Shown: piece after piece, positions 1 through 14,036 of the stretch | How positions within the stretch are numbered: position 1 is the stretch's first letter | Layout of the letters: every line of letters begins with the position of its first letter | Assembly (NCBI GenBank): GCA_944472155.2 | Contig: OX235273.1 | Location: forward strand, 34,197,204 to 34,261,203 | Direction: 5' to 3' | Length of the DNA: 64,000 bases | Source of the DNA: Trichobilharzia szidati | Lineage: Eukaryota; Platyhelminthes; Trematoda; Strigeidida; Schistosomatidae | Made by a program: the position numbers and the translations under genes | The notes under the pieces: generated by a model | What the model was told of the DNA's origin: nothing | Databases searched by the model: none | What the model saw: only the letters and a program-made list of their open reading frames with translations

Positions 1-155
1 AGGACTTTCGCGGACCATGTACATGGTCCGGGGTTCGATCCCCTGCCTATGCACACCCGATATCAATGGTCCGCCTGTATAATTAGGGCTACCGATATCC
101 ATGTTGAAAATTCCATACTTGTACTGGAAATACGGTGTAGCATCAAGCTGTAACC
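1..155 (+). repeat. tRNA-headed SINE, cut by window edge
   Basis: The first bases contain a Pol III B-box-like stretch (ggttcgatcccc, about 34-45) inside a tRNA-like head, followed by a body that recurs at 14940-15122 (minus) and 60062-60245 (plus): the phrases 'cacccgatatc', 'gggctaccgatatcc' and 'aaaattccatac' are shared in the same order. The A-box end lies outside the window. This is a dispersed SINE, not a tRNA gene, because the tRNA-like part continues into a conserved non-tRNA tail ending near 'gcatcaagctgt'. Confidence 0.75.
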
Positions 156-166
156 AAAAATGTAAA

Positions 167-1092
167 ATATACATCCGTTAATATTTTTACATGAACTTAC
201 TTTGTTTATTCCCTATGAGATTATAATTTTTGGTATTTTAAGTATTCTACCATTTTATGGCAAAATGAAAAAAAACTAGTAAAACGTTTATTCATATCTT
301 CACAAATCATTAAGTTAGCCTTAGCCTGCCTTTACATAGGCTGACTCATTAATTTTACACATCTCATTTTTTTGCACTAGAAGACACCGCGCATTAAAAT
401 GTTTCTGACTGGTTAGTCAATAAATGTTGAAAATTGAAAAATGGAGGAAGTATTCACCCACTTTGTAAATATCATTTGGTTAAATTACACAAAGCGGTAT
501 CAAAAGGTGCTAGAAAATGCTTCCAATGTCTGGAAATCTGAATTCATAATGGTCACTTGCTAGATGGGTCAGGCTCATTCTTCCTTCCAATGAATCTATA
601 AGCTATACAATTTTCCCGCTGAAAATGTGAAATATTCATCAGTATTTCTATACATGGACTTACTTTCTGCTTCATCTATGAGGTGATCATTTTCAATATT
701 TTAAGTATCCCACCATTTTTTGACAAATTGAAATTAACTATTACAACGTTTATTTATATGCTCAGAAATGACTTGGTTGGCTACAACTTAACTTTACGTA
801 GTCTAACCCATCATTTTACAGATCCCATTTCATCACGCTAGAAGACATCGCATGTTAAAATGTTCCTGACTTATGAATCAATAATTTTTGAAAATTGAAA
901 AGTGGAGGAAGTGTTCATCCACTTTGCAAATGTCGTTTAGTAAAATAACAGAAAGTGGCATCAAATGGCATAGGCAAATACTTACGACACCCGGAAATCT
1001 GAATTTATAATAGTCACTCGCTAGATGGGTCGAGCTCGTTCTTCCTTCCAATGAATGTGTGAACTATACATTTCCCACGAAAAATGTGACAA
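167..1092. repeat. Diverged tandem duplication, two units of about 464 bp
   Basis: Two consecutive units (about 167-630 and 631-1092) align along their length with many substitutions. Landmarks recur 464 bases apart: 'tacatgaacttacttt' near 188 and 'tacatggacttacttt' near 652; 'gcactagaagacaccgc' and 'cacgctagaagacatcgc'; 'aattgaaaaatggaggaag' and its near copy; 'ttcttccttccaatgaat' in both. No reading frame spans the units. They may be two monomers of an unnamed satellite or an old local duplication. Confidence 0.75.
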
Positions 1093-4000
1093 TTTCACAC
1101 AATGAAGAATTTCATGCGTGATGTAAGGCGAAGGGATATATGCAAACTCATCCACTCCACCTCTGGATGAAGTCTGGTTATCATGGAACCCTCCCGTGGG
1201 AAGAAGTGATTTGAAATCAGTTACACTTAGTGAGAAGAAAAAAGAAAAAAGATGGACTGAACTGATTCAAACGTGTGACAGGATGCAACTAGTACGCTTT
1301 TAAAGAAAGGTACTTTTACATGGGTTTTCTAACTGCAACTAAATTCATTAAAATTATTTTTCAAGGTGCTGAGTCTATCATAGCATCATTCAGTCTCCTT
1401 GTGATGATCTGGAATAATGACTTCCTTGGGGTCTAAGGGGGCATAATTTCAGGGTACTTCTTGCATTTACAAATATCATCTTGCTTTGTCACTTTCCCAA
1501 GGTAGCATTTATTTGACAATCTGCGCCTCTTCTCATCCCCCACACCTTCTTTATTAGTCTCCTTATACTTTGGGGTGACAGGTAAAGGGGTGATCAGAGT
1601 GTCAAAATGTGATTCTTGATTACGCTGAGTTTTTCAGATAACACTCATTCTTTCGTGACGTTAACCAAATTACTAATTCATTCCAAGTACCATCCCAGTT
1701 TTAGAGATTGTGATATCCTGTGACTGCGACATCATTGGTAGTTCACATACAACCAAGAGATTTTCAACCATTTACAGCATAAAAACGCCACATACGATGG
1801 TAGAAAACTTGATGACATACTGACTGAAAGATAATTATTTTCAAACTCTCATCGCCGCTTCACATTTCTGTTATACACTGTGATAAACTGAATGCGAAAA
1901 ATGTGATAAACTTCAGATGGTAGATGCCTCATACTACAAAATTAGTGGATTTCAATCGGCTTTAGTGTTCAGGCAGGCAGAACGTGTCAAAGAATTCGTC
2001 ATCAGTAAATATGGTATTAACTTGGTACAGTGGATACTAGAAACTGTTGAACATATTTTCTGGCTCAGAAATGGAAACCAATGGAAGTGAAAACGCTGGG
2101 TAAGTTTAGAAAGTGCGAACCTAAATGATTATTACTCGTAGATATTTAACTTCATTTTCCGAGGATCTGACTTGCAGGTTTTGCCCATCAAAGTGAAACA
2201 TATTAATATATCAAAAAGCTTCTCCTAACTCAAAATCTAGAAAGAAAAATGGTATTCACACTCCAGTTCAAAACCTCAGTTTCTAGATAATAAAAACATA
2301 ATTGGGTGAAGAGAAAAGCTGCAAATTGCGTTGACAGACGAGGATGTTTCGGTACAGTGCACATATTGGAATTCATATAACTAATTATATACAAAATAAT
2401 ACTCATTACAGATTCTTTTCATTAAGAAATGATTTACAGGGATAAAAAATTGGCAGGGTATAGTTCTTAATTATAAATTCAACACGCCGGTTCCAATTTC
2501 CATTCATTGGATTTCCAGTGGCAGATTTTAAAACAGATGCCATAAACCAGCCTGCTGCAGAGCTCAACATAGAAGATAACAATCATTATTCATGGAACAA
2601 GCTCTTGGCTCCAAAAGTTTTTGCAATTCTCAGTTAATATAGACTTAGATGCCCTAATCAGGAGACATAAATTCTTGGAATGAATAAATAATCTGAACTA
2701 GTAAACTGCGACAACATATAAGAAGAGATACGTGGAATTGGTGATTTGTATCAGAAACATTGGAATTCCTATACGACATCCACATTACAGTTTCTTTCAA
2801 CAGACGGTATAATATCGTCTGGTGTGACAATTTCTTGGGTCTACAAATCCTAAGAAATGATCGCCTGGTTTGCCTCAAATGTTACTAATGGGATACTGAC
2901 TAATCGGAGTGGAATTTTATGAAGGGATATTGCTGTGAATTCCACAGCTCTTAGTTGACACTGAGAGCTTAAACGAAGATTAGTTGAGTTGATCCTAAGC
3001 TAGAAAACATTGACATCTCAAACACTCAGTTAAACAACCTCAAAAGTTTTAGAAATGATAAGAAACTGATTCAGAATGCAGGCTTTATTTAATACAATAT
3101 AAGTCACATCCGAACAGCATCGATAATCAATAGATTGTGTTCCTCCAAATGGCATTCAGCACACGAAGATTAGGATTATTTCCCTGATTTGACATGATCA
3201 TGTTTCCTGTATAGACGGTCGGGCAGAAAATATTCATGTCATTCAGACTGTCTATTTTATCATCACAATATGCTAATTTCGATCGCAATATAATATTTAC
3301 CAGCCAGTGTTTTTTATTCCCAAAAGTGACTGAAAGTGGTTGAATTATCGTTGACAGAGAATAAAGTGATCAGACGACCTATATTCGTAACAGCCTTCAC
3401 ATTTAGCAAATCACTGTCGAAAATGCTTGAGGGTTTTGCATCTAAGGTGCAGAGACAGTCATTTGGCAATTATTAACTCAACCCTAGGTGACTTCAATAA
3501 CCAACAGCTTATATTGCATTAATTTTCAATCGTATTTACGGCAGATGTCCTCCAACAACTAACCGATTTCATTTGTCGATGAAGAATGAATTCAATCTAA
3601 TTGTGACAATCCACTCAATGGATTCTTAAAAATGGTGTCGAAAAAAGAGACTGATTTTCTGTTCCCATATTCGATAAGTATAAAGTGATACCTTCTCGTA
3701 CACATAGACTACAATTCATCGGAAATAAATTCAAGTGTTTTCTGTGGAGTTAATGAAAAGACAATGATAGGGCTGCAGGTTCTCGTACTAGATTCAGTCA
3801 AATGAATTACGTCAGGAGAGCATTGGCAATAATTCCATATGTGAAAATGCATTCAGGCTATTCATGCAGCCGAATTTAACATAATAACCTGTCAACATAG
3901 CTCCTCATACGAAAACCAGGACTTTGTGGCCGGTATTCACAAATGAAGGGAAGTGGTGATGAGAACTGAAAACATATCAATCAGCTAAGTAACAGTCTGT

Positions 4001-5124
4001 GTTTAGCCTCCTCACCATGCAAAAGCATGCTGAAAATATATGCTCCGAATGCGTATATACAAAAATGTTACTGATTATAAAGAGAACATTAATGAATTTC
4101 CTAATCACTAGGAGATTTGATCATTTCGGATGTGGCAAGCAGCGGAAACTTTGACAGGCGTTCTGTCACATTCACTTCATACATGCACGCTACTGAAACT
4201 CAAATGGGAAATCAAACAGCCACTTAACTAAAACTGATATATCCAATACACATAAACCAACGAGAATCAAAACAATCAATGGAAAATTGCATCGTTAGTC
4301 TACGATATCCTACAGCACAAAACTCTTACGATTCAACCTTAAATTCACTTGCTGATAAGCAAGGAACAACGCACCGAAATTATCACACATTCACTCTATG
4401 AATCCAGGAGTGAATTGGTGAACATACAGACTGGTTACCGGTTGATATACTCCACTGATGCGAATCATATGTCACAACATATTCATCAAATTTATTGCCT
4501 TGTTACTTCATATTTCATACCTTTCATAAAAATGAAATATTGTTAGGACTTATGGCATAGTTACCACTGGAAGGAAGATATTTCAGAAGGCACTGAATCT
4601 CTAAAAATTATATCAACGTATTCTGTCAGCTTACGTCCCCATCAATCATAAAACTTTAGTGCCTCATGACATGAATATTAAAACTAAAACAAACATGTAT
4701 GTGAAAATCTCTGGCATAGTATTTCTTCAGGATTTAAAGATAACATTTTGTAATTACAACCAGATTTAAGCTTATATTTTACAATTTCAAATAGATATTC
4801 AATTGAAAGTTATCTCGAAAAGCATCAAAACTTACTTGATATACTTGTGGTGTTGACCACTAAGACGAATAAGCAGAGAATAAGCCACAGTAACATTGCT
4901 AGTTCTGTAAAACCGAGGCAAAATAATGTGAGCATTATGTAGTTCTTTGACTATTTATACTAAGTCTGAAACGATCTATTGTGTGTTGATTTATAAAAAA
5001 TAATCAGATGAAACGATTCCTACAACTGAATGTAGAAAAAATATTTACTGCATCTAGGTATGCCTTTAATCATAAAAAAATCAGTTATAAAGCGTAAATA
5101 GCACAAACTATGAATAAAAAACTT
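1093..5124. other. No recognisable feature
   Basis: AT-rich sequence without a reading frame longer than about 75 codons, no family I recognise, no clear repeats of internal sequence. Introns or intergenic DNA are both possible. Confidence 0.5.
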
Positions 5125-5990
5125 TTAGACATTTGTACAGTTTCAGACATTCGAAGTTTCAACTTAAACGATGATATTGAAAAAGTATATGATATAGACA
5201 GAAGATTTAACTAATCTGTCATGATCACATAGAAAAAAAATCATTCTTATATCTCAAAAACATCATCAGTTTTTAGAAGTTACTTTTTTGAGAGATTTAC
5301 GCATTTCTATCGAGAATGTTTAACATCGATTTGAGAATAGAATTTAGACATTATGTACTTCTGTAAAAACTACATTTATTCTTTATGAAATTGTTCGATG
5401 TATCCCTCACTGTATTGAAACAAGTAAAATACTCTATATTGAAATTAAAACAAGATTTTGAGCGAACAATTGTTTTCGATAACTTCTTCAGGCTCTACAT
5501 TTATAAATAAATCGGTGATATAGTAATGTTTTATAGTCAAAACAAAACAAAACTCTATCATCCAACTGTTCATTCACACTTCATCACATTTTTTCTGACT
5601 ATACACCCCATACACATTTGATTGACTATGTTAACTAATGGACTATCATCTCAACTTACACATGCACCCCAATACAGTTTCTGATATTATTTTCATTTGT
5701 CTTTATTGGCTATATGTACTCTATTATTCATGGATTTATAATTGTAGAGCCTGAAGAAGTTATCGAAAACAATTGTTCGCTCAAAATCTTGTTTTGATTT
5801 CAATATAGAGTATTTTTACTTGATACAACACAGTGAGGGATACATCGAACAATTTTATAAAAAATAAAAGTAGTTTTTACAGAAGCACATAATGTCTAAA
5901 CTCTATTCTCAAATCGATGTTTTATATTCTCAATAGAAATGCGTTGAAGCTGAAACTTAAGATATCTGTAACTGTACAAATGTCTGAAAT
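5125..5990. repeat. Foldback (inverted-repeat) element
   Basis: The sequence of about 5125-5513 returns in reverse complement at about 5729-5990 with some substitutions; the left arm carries roughly 130 extra bases near 5170-5295. Shared blocks include 'gagcgaacaattgttttcg', 'gtatccctcactgt' and 'acataatgtctaaa' (in reverse). The loop is about 215 bases and has no coding potential. Each arm contains a CTGAAGA...CGAAA motif pair (5751-5768 plus; 5474-5491 minus), which resembles a small hammerhead core. It may be a non-autonomous foldback element or an inverted pair of PLE termini. Confidence 0.75.
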
Positions 5991-8900
5991 TTATATTCAT
6001 ATAAAATCGGTTTGAAATGTATGATTTTACAAATACCTAATGCCCACATTATCGTGTGTCTATTTTACAGGATTGGCGATTTTACTCTGTATTATTTTCC
6101 ACTTACTCACCCTTGTGGTCAAAGCAGAAAATATTTTGACTCAGATGAATACTTTATATGATTTCGCCTTGCACGTTCACCAGGGAGCGCTTTGAAATCT
6201 TTGCCATCAAAAGGAAGTACTGGTGAAGATGACGGTGAACAATGCTCCTTCTTTATAATTCATACAATTTAATGCTTGAATCTGTTGAACATTCATCGAA
6301 AGGCGACCTCATCGTGAATCCATGCTTGGGAAGTTTCTGAATCTGCAACTATTCAGTTCCTTTGCTTCACCTCGAATATTTTTTTTGCTTTCGCTGCTAC
6401 TACATAAGCCAAAATTTTTATTGGCTGGGAATTGAATGTTGGGTTTTGGAAACTTCACACAGATAAACTACTTCAGGCTGTCGTCTTATGGTAGGTTTTC
6501 CTTAACAGTGTAAATTGTACTTAAAGATGAAACTGTATTATAATGATAGTCACGACATAACTGAAGATTCAATAGAGAAAACGAGCAATTCATGTAGATT
6601 TTTAGACATTGTGATTGCATCCGGTGTACACAAAGATAAACTACACGACTTGAATGACATGTTCGAACAGACACCTACAAAAATACCTGCGTAAGGTGTG
6701 TTAAAAAGTCCTTTGAAATAGTTAGAAAACACCACATCATGATTAAATATGGAAAACTAATGAAATGTCAGTTGTTCATTCTGTGCACATCTGAAAAATA
6801 TTTGGAAGGCGTCATGAATTCCGCATTCACAAATAGCAGACACAACATCAATCATTGTGCATCATGATTTTCAGAACATCTCATGACCATGTCAATTTGC
6901 AACACACATTCACTAATAGCCTAAAGAATACAATATTCTATTTTGATATGCTGTTTCTGGAATAGGCTTCGCCAAGGAGATTGAGGAGGCTGGATATAGT
7001 CAGAGTTGTTAATGGTCAAATTTTTCATCAAATGAGAATCAAAATTTTAGAAGGAGCTGTTTAAAAGAAAAATCTTAGAGTCATGGTTTTCAGATGAAGC
7101 TGTGAATAAGGTCGTGGCAATACTTGATAGGCTTTCTAAACTATTCTCTTGAAGTGAAGACGAATTTCAACATCATCGTATCAAGCTGTTTTCAAAAGAA
7201 GATGGTGGTAATAAGTGTCGCAATCAAGTACATATAATCTTCAGCATTCAGTTTCGATCAGTAATCAAAATCGAAAAACGATGATTCAGAAGATGAGTTA
7301 AAAAGTGAATAAATTCATGTGAATAACTATGAATGAGAAAGCATCCTCAGCGTTTGTAATATCCAGACTAATTCCGTCACATAAAGCTAAAAGAAGCAGT
7401 GCACCAAATCAGGTGCAACAATATTGCTACCTTAACAGCAACCTTATATTTACGCCATTTCTTCAAAAACGAAACCAGGTTTGATACCTAGAAACTGTGT
7501 TTTTGGAATGGATAGTGAATACCACTTCCGTTTCTAGGTTTTGATTTAAGGCACCCTTTTAGCTGAATGATTCTGAAGAATCTTAATGAAAGACATTTTG
7601 CTGGGCAATACCCACTAATTCTGTATGGTCGCCTATCTGATGTCAGTTAGGTATTATGCCTTTCTTACCGACATTTGAATATATATTTCTCTGCATTTCC
7701 AAAGTCACTCTGTTTAATGGAAGTCTAAGGAAACATGAGACTCTCTTGTAATTACGATAGGCAACATATTTCAAATGATATAACTTATGATCGTGTTTCA
7801 CTCTGTCGTATTTCCAAGAAACAGTGAATCGTAAATGAAGTCAACTAAATCAGAATTTCATTTGGGAACGTGTATTATCGCTCTAAATACAAACTGATTA
7901 CAGAAAATATTTGAAGTGCAAGTGAATTATTTATACTTAACCATACAAATATTACAGACTTACGCAGATGAATGAGTAGTGTTTTCATGAAACACAATGT
8001 ACTGTCACCGCCGTTATAAATAACCTCCACGAATATGTATCATTTCAGCGTACGTTTATGATAGCAGGTTGAGCCAATCTCGGTAATGCTACAAAATCCA
8101 ACATTGTTGAAATGAAATATTTATTTTCATGGAATTAAATACGCATTATGTGATATACAGAATTTTATGTTTACACCCACCTCATTTCAGTAAGTCAATA
8201 ATGAATTACCGGTTTAATCACACAATGATGTTTCAGATGTCCACCCAGTTATAAATCAATATCACGAGGAGATTAGTCTATCATTATAATGCCTATTTAC
8301 AAACGTGAAATTTTCTGTCTGAATGACTGATTCATTCATGAAAACGCCCTTCAACTACCAAGGTTTGTTGCAGAAACTTGTATAAAACGTGTTAAACTTC
8401 AGTGTTCAGACATTAACGGGGTTGTGATGAAGGCGTATTCTAGATAACTGAATCAGTAGCTCAGCACACAACGTTTTCCTGTACTCATCAGTTTACACTT
8501 ATCATGTGTCATCTAAAAATAAAATAAAGACACCCCATTCTCACTCTTGATAGCCACAACGAAAAGAAAGATACCAAAGACAATGTCAGATGAATTTCAA
8601 AGCATCACTTCCTGTGGCTACACTGTAAAGAAGACTGGACAAACCAATCCACATATAAGTCATAATGTAATGCATTTACCATACTTCCATACTGACTGCA
8701 TTGTAAACATGACAAGAAAGTTGAAATACGTACAAAACACGAGGTGATATCTGAGTGGGTCAGGTTTGTGTAGATCAAAAGTAGATTTAGCAGTGTATAC
8801 TGTGCTGAGGTTCGTCAATCGAGGGGGATGTCAATCACCTTACAGTACTCACTAAACAGTTGACTTATTACTCTCCAAAAAATGAACATAGCTGAAATTT

Positions 8901-11489
8901 CGTTTTTCTCATAGCAAACTGTCATAAGAAGTGAGAGGTATTTTGATGTTGAGAGGAATCGGTCTTTCAATTTTATGCTCATTCTATTTCTTTATCAGAT
9001 AATTTCATCGAATTATCCTTCTATTGTTCTTCTTATGAGCAGTCCCATAAACACTTTAGAATTCTCGACTGATTCCTGAATTCATCATTAGATCGAAACA
9101 GTACAGGATGTTCAGATTATTTTTTAAACACTCCAGTGGTAAGCAGGCGGAAAGAAAAGCCATGGGTGACTGCAGTCACATCACATCGATTAAAGGACTA
9201 TGTAGGTTGAAATCGGATGTGAATACGAAAATTGGCTGGTGAAAAATACACCGTTTAAACTGGTTAACGTAGAGAAAGTGTTTGAAATGTGGCGTGAAAA
9301 TGGGATGTACGGCAATTTGTAGACTGTAACGTGTTACTGAAATCTCTGCGTTCTGTAACAGCACAAGCTTCTAAAGAGTTGATGGGCGAGATTAAACTGT
9401 CTGAAACGCATTCCTGATAATATATTTTAAGCAAATGATTCACTTCATATTCAAATTTTATTCAATAGAATTCTAAATTCGCCTTTCTTTGTGTCACATT
9501 CAGCAACACGGAAATAAACACATAACCGTTCCGAAACTTATTTCTGTGACTCTGATGATCACGTGAATTAAATGAGATAATATTAGTATCACGTATCACG
9601 TATAGAAAGGAAATTTCTTACTGATGTAAAATATTTAATTCTTTAAAGGCTTGATAAAAATCTCTTGCTGCTCAATTCAGAGTGGGCTGGAATAATTATA
9701 AAGCTTGTGTTATTGGTGCTGAAACACTGGGTGATTCTAGGAGTGGTGGGAAGACGCAAGCTAATATTTTTGGAGGTGATTAGTTCATTGATATCTCAAT
9801 ATCCATTGGCGTTATAGCAGTGGACTATCTCCGACATAATTTAATAATAAATCATCCAAGTAGCTAACCAGAATTAGCGTGAGACTTTCTGAGCTGAGTG
9901 AAACACGTCACAACACTGAAGAGCACAGTCCAAAATTAGCTAAGCAACTTACAGTGTTTAGATTTGGCTATTAAGAACTACTGGCTGATTTGGTTGATGT
10001 CTAACGCTGAATTTCAATTAATTAGTAGTAAATAGCACCATACAATAAATTGATAAACTCTAAATCAGATTCTCCTACATGAATTGCATCCTGAAACAGA
10101 CTGATTTATGATAATCAGTCGGCTAAGCCTTTCATAAAATTCGCGTTCAACCGAATGTGAAAGTAAAACATTCTAAACGAAATCAGCTGGCCTACGAAAC
10201 GTTCATATAAAGGCATATTTCAGAATTTCGAATGAGAGTAGTTTTAACTGTAACTAACAGTAATCTGAATGCATTTGGAATTTTCCTCACATTTAAGGCG
10301 TTGAAACTAACTCATCAATTCATAGAATTATTTTCAAAATAATTTTGTTCTCCAGGTACAATTACAAGTGAGTTTTAAATAATCTAATTTTAGTACTTCA
10401 AGTTATTTTGCTTCATTGTTATCCACGACAGCAATTGTCTTGAAAATAAGCATACTGATTAACATAAATTGTATTAAAATAATAACGGCGTTTTGAAAAA
10501 AATCAAAAGAAACTTTTTCCGAACGTTCCGTTGTGTAGGTTACAGCCTCTTCAGCATAATTACTGGGATTTTATTAACTACCAAATATATATTTAATTGA
10601 AATTTAGATTTTCCTGTCCATTGATTGAACCAAAGTGCTCGGTCTCAGGTTGACATGTCGGCTTCTTGTGCAGATGCTTCAACGATGTCTGGGCACGTAA
10701 TTCGACGTTAATTGGTAGTCACCATCCACCAATCTACCAAAATACATAGTTAAGAGCTACCTTGAAGTGAACTCACTTGAAGGTCACTCGTCGGTAGTCG
10801 TGTACCAATACAAAAATGTAAGCAGTTATCACATTTGTAATGAAATTAATTATCAAGTGTCTGTTTGCGAGTGACTGATCTTTTTCCGTATTTGGTAGAC
10901 CCTGCTGGTAACGACGTCTCACAAGAACATCAGGTAACTTCCTGAATAGAGCATGCGCCACATATATATCGGAAACATTTATTTCCCGATACGAATTTAA
11001 AACATGCAACAAAGGTTAACAAAGAAGGATTTAATGAATTCATCAAATCTCGGTAGAACTCATCAGCTGAATACTCTACATACATGGATATTTATACTTT
11101 TGAAACTACATTGGGAGATATAAGACTGATAAACAAATAAACGTCATTGAATTAGTCTTCAGAAAGACAGGTGCGAACGTTTCTAGGTCATGTTCAAATA
11201 GATAAGGGGAGAGGGAGTTTGAGTGATTAAAATTAAGATAAAATGCATTACACTTCAATTACATCACTTAGATAAACAATTAGTCATTAGAGAATATAAC
11301 ATGAATTGCAAACAGAGTAATATCAGTAGTAATAGATATAATAACAATAATAATGTTGAAGTGAGTTAAGATAATGCTACTGATAAAGGATAGTTTTAAA
11401 TGAATCAAGAATGATAATAATAAGAGGTAGAATAATAAGTAAAACGCATTACCATGGTAAATTCATACACATAGACCTGGTTTATGAAC
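5991..11489. other. No recognisable gene
   Basis: AT-rich, short frames only. Near 10505-10560 the minus strand has a CTGAAGA...GGAACGTTCGG arrangement similar to one at 28853-28895, possibly a PLE terminus remnant. Around 11320-11440 there is a degenerate run of aata/aat units. Nothing else was recognised. Confidence 0.4.
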
Positions 11490-12432
11490 TCAAATTGCGC
11501 AAGCGTCTGCAACTACAAGCTTGGTTCTGTTTCTTTTCCTTCCTGTCAATAGTGAAGGACTTGACAGCGTCGATATCATGTCCATAGTACACAAGATGTT
11601 ATTGAGCTTTTTTGTACTTTGAATTAAGCTGTTTCCAATCACTTTGACAAACGCTCCATTATGCGAATTGACCTTCACCTTTCTGTACAACCTGTGTTTT
11701 CGATTCCACAAACACACTCAAATTGACAAACACAGTTTGAAGTGTCGAGGATTGTTGATTTGCACTTAACAAATTGCTGAAGTACTCGCTCGTTGGTGTT
11801 AAGACAAACACGTTTTGCAGCATTACAAGCTGTCTTGATAGCTTTATCGGGTCTTCGTTTGACCACCTCTTGTACTTCATCTCTTTCGAGTGACAAATTG
11901 ATGTAGACAGATTTCTTCGGGACTGTTTACATAGTTTTGCAGGGGCTCGTTTCTTTAGAGTATTGGTTAATGACCTTTCACGGCATCCATTCATAGATAA
12001 AACATCCTTTAGAGCCTTTATTTCATGCTCAGTTGTACTACCATAACAAATTTTCCGTGCTCTATTCAACAGTGTTCTCACTAAGTTATTTTTATACTGG
12101 ATTGGAACAAAGCTGTTGAAATGCATGTACTGTCTTGTCCAAGAAGACTTTCTAAATATAGATCTTTTGATTGTGCCATCAGACATTTTCGCTAGAAAAA
12201 CGTTTAGGAGTTTAATGGTATCGTTTTCCTCATGTTATAATGTGAGAATGAGATTCAAGTGGCATGAGTTGAATTTTACCAACATGTCTTCATCTCTTGA
12301 TCTGCTTCCACAGACAATAAAAATGTCATCAACATATCTTAGGTATACATCCGTTTCTTGGATATGCATATATATATATAACATATAAAGAATAGCCAAA
12401 ATTTGAAATTCATGGTCATCGGATGGCGTCAC
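11490..12432 (-). mobile_element. Penelope-like element fragment (RT end and GIY-YIG region), decayed
   Basis: Read on the minus strand, the region shows in order: the reverse-transcriptase C box with YVDD (about 12336-12325, within 'LRYVDDIFIV'), then after a stop the typical PLE connector ('YMHFNSFVPI' followed by 'LVRTLLNRARKI', about 12130-12050), then a cysteine pair 'CVCQFECVCG' (about 11720-11690) where the GIY-YIG domain begins. Several frame changes and stops separate the pieces: 12432-12235, 12186-11659 and 11896-11675 are in different frames. The upstream RT domains are missing. PLE assignment rests on YVDD plus the connector and Cys pair in the expected order. It is an inactive relic, and a SINE lies directly upstream on the other strand. 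Confidence 0.8.
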
Positions 12433-12620
12433 AAAGGCTGAGTCCTCAACAAGCTCGCTTTATAACCAGAAAGTCGTGGCTTCGATCCCAAGTGGATGCG
12501 TACCGCTAGAAAGTCTCAAACTGGGACGAAACAGCTATCCAGTACTTCGAGGCTTTCCAACGGTTCTCTAACTGATGTCAACTTGTGTTCAAACCTGTAA
12601 TATCAAATTGTCATTGGTTC
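12433..12620 (+). repeat. SINE with tRNA-like head and degenerate hammerhead (S-alpha type)
   Basis: A B-box-like stretch (ggcttcgatccca, about 12479-12490) is followed by a hammerhead-like core. CGAAAC is at 12527-12532, preceded by 'gtctcaaactggga', which can form stem-loop II (GTCTC/GGGAC, one mismatch), and followed by NUH triplet ATC and 'cagtac', which pairs with 'gtaccg' upstream of the core (stem I). The first core box reads CTAGAAA instead of CTGANGA, so cleavage is not expected. The order and wording of the motif match the schistosome S-alpha SINE ribozymes known from the literature. Confidence 0.65.
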
Positions 12621-14030
12621 ATGTTTGTTTGAATGAGTATATGTATGATGTTTCCTTTGTGGAAAACACATCAGTTCATATGTGAAGAACATGACAATAA
12701 TTTACAGGGGTCACAACAAAGAACTGAGTAAGTTTTTCTTTTTCTCGTCGGTCTCCCTTCATAGAATCTGCCATATAGGTGATAAGTCTATCCGTTCTCT
12801 CCCATTTATTTTACTCGATGTGGTTAAAATATGCAAGACTTTCAGAGGTCAGTCTTTCTTTATGTGAATGAAGGTGCTTTTCACAGAATTTCAACAGTGT
12901 TTAAATAGATGTTGCGCACACCTTCCTTAGCATGCATTTCTACAGCTGATGTTTTTTCGAGGCTTTTAACTTTACTTCATTTCTGCGTGGACGTTGAGTA
13001 CACATTCTTTGCTCATTTGTGCTGCCCTTCAACTATCTACTCCTTTACCATATATAGCAAGCCTCAAATTTTGAAAATATTTTCGTATAGGCAGAGTTGC
13101 TTTGTGTCATTCACGGAAATATATCTTTGACACCAACCAAAGCTTTCTCTACAGAATTAAAGGGCTTGAAATAGGCAGAACAGCTTGAACCGTCTGTTTT
13201 GCGTACCACGTCGCTCTGGCTATCGAGCACTACTGGTTGATGTGAGTGACATCCAACTACTCATATCTCAATCAGTAGTAAGAATCAGAATTGATTAAAA
13301 TAACTAGTTACTTGTCAAATGACTTTAACTAAGTTTTACAAATGAACCACACAACACTCCTTTTGTCTCACAACAGCTCATTCACGAATTGATTCTGATC
13401 ATGTGGATAAAAATATTAATGACGCATTCTGCTCGAAACGTTTTTTCAAAGTGTTACTAGAACACGGAATTGCCTAAACACGGATTGCCTAAATAATAAG
13501 AAATCGATTCATGGTATATAATTACGTTAACTAACATCAAATCCCTCCATGACTCTTTCCCTCACATGAAAGTGGTTTTCAATGTACATGGGAAAACGAA
13601 CAAGCTAAGACTAAAATGCTCGTCATGCTTAACATTTGTATACTTTGATTCTATTCCTGTAAAATATTGAGTTACAAATAGGAGACTCGTTTAGACTTTC
13701 CACCAATAATTTTAAGCTTATTTCTCGTGTTACTTCAAATGGATAAGTAAAGTATATCATAAATGCCCAGAGCAACTCCTCTAACCTTGGTGATATTCAA
13801 GGCTGCCTATCACTTTAAATGTTCTGTCAGTCCTGTTTCATTATCAATGTTTCCATTAGAAATCCATCTGAAAATACAATGAAGTGAGTTCATTTTTTCG
13901 ATTTATTCAGAAGAAAAAGGTATGTATTAATTCCTTTGCACTCAGAAATCAAGATAGAATTTCGTCCTATTCTGTACATACACAATTATTGTATTGCGAA
14001 CATATTTCGACCAATGAAATATTACGCAAA
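12621..14030. other. No recognisable feature
   Basis: Only short frames, the longest 73 codons, none with a recognisable domain. No repeat seen elsewhere in the window was found here. Confidence 0.4.
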
Positions 14031-14036
14031 CTAAGA

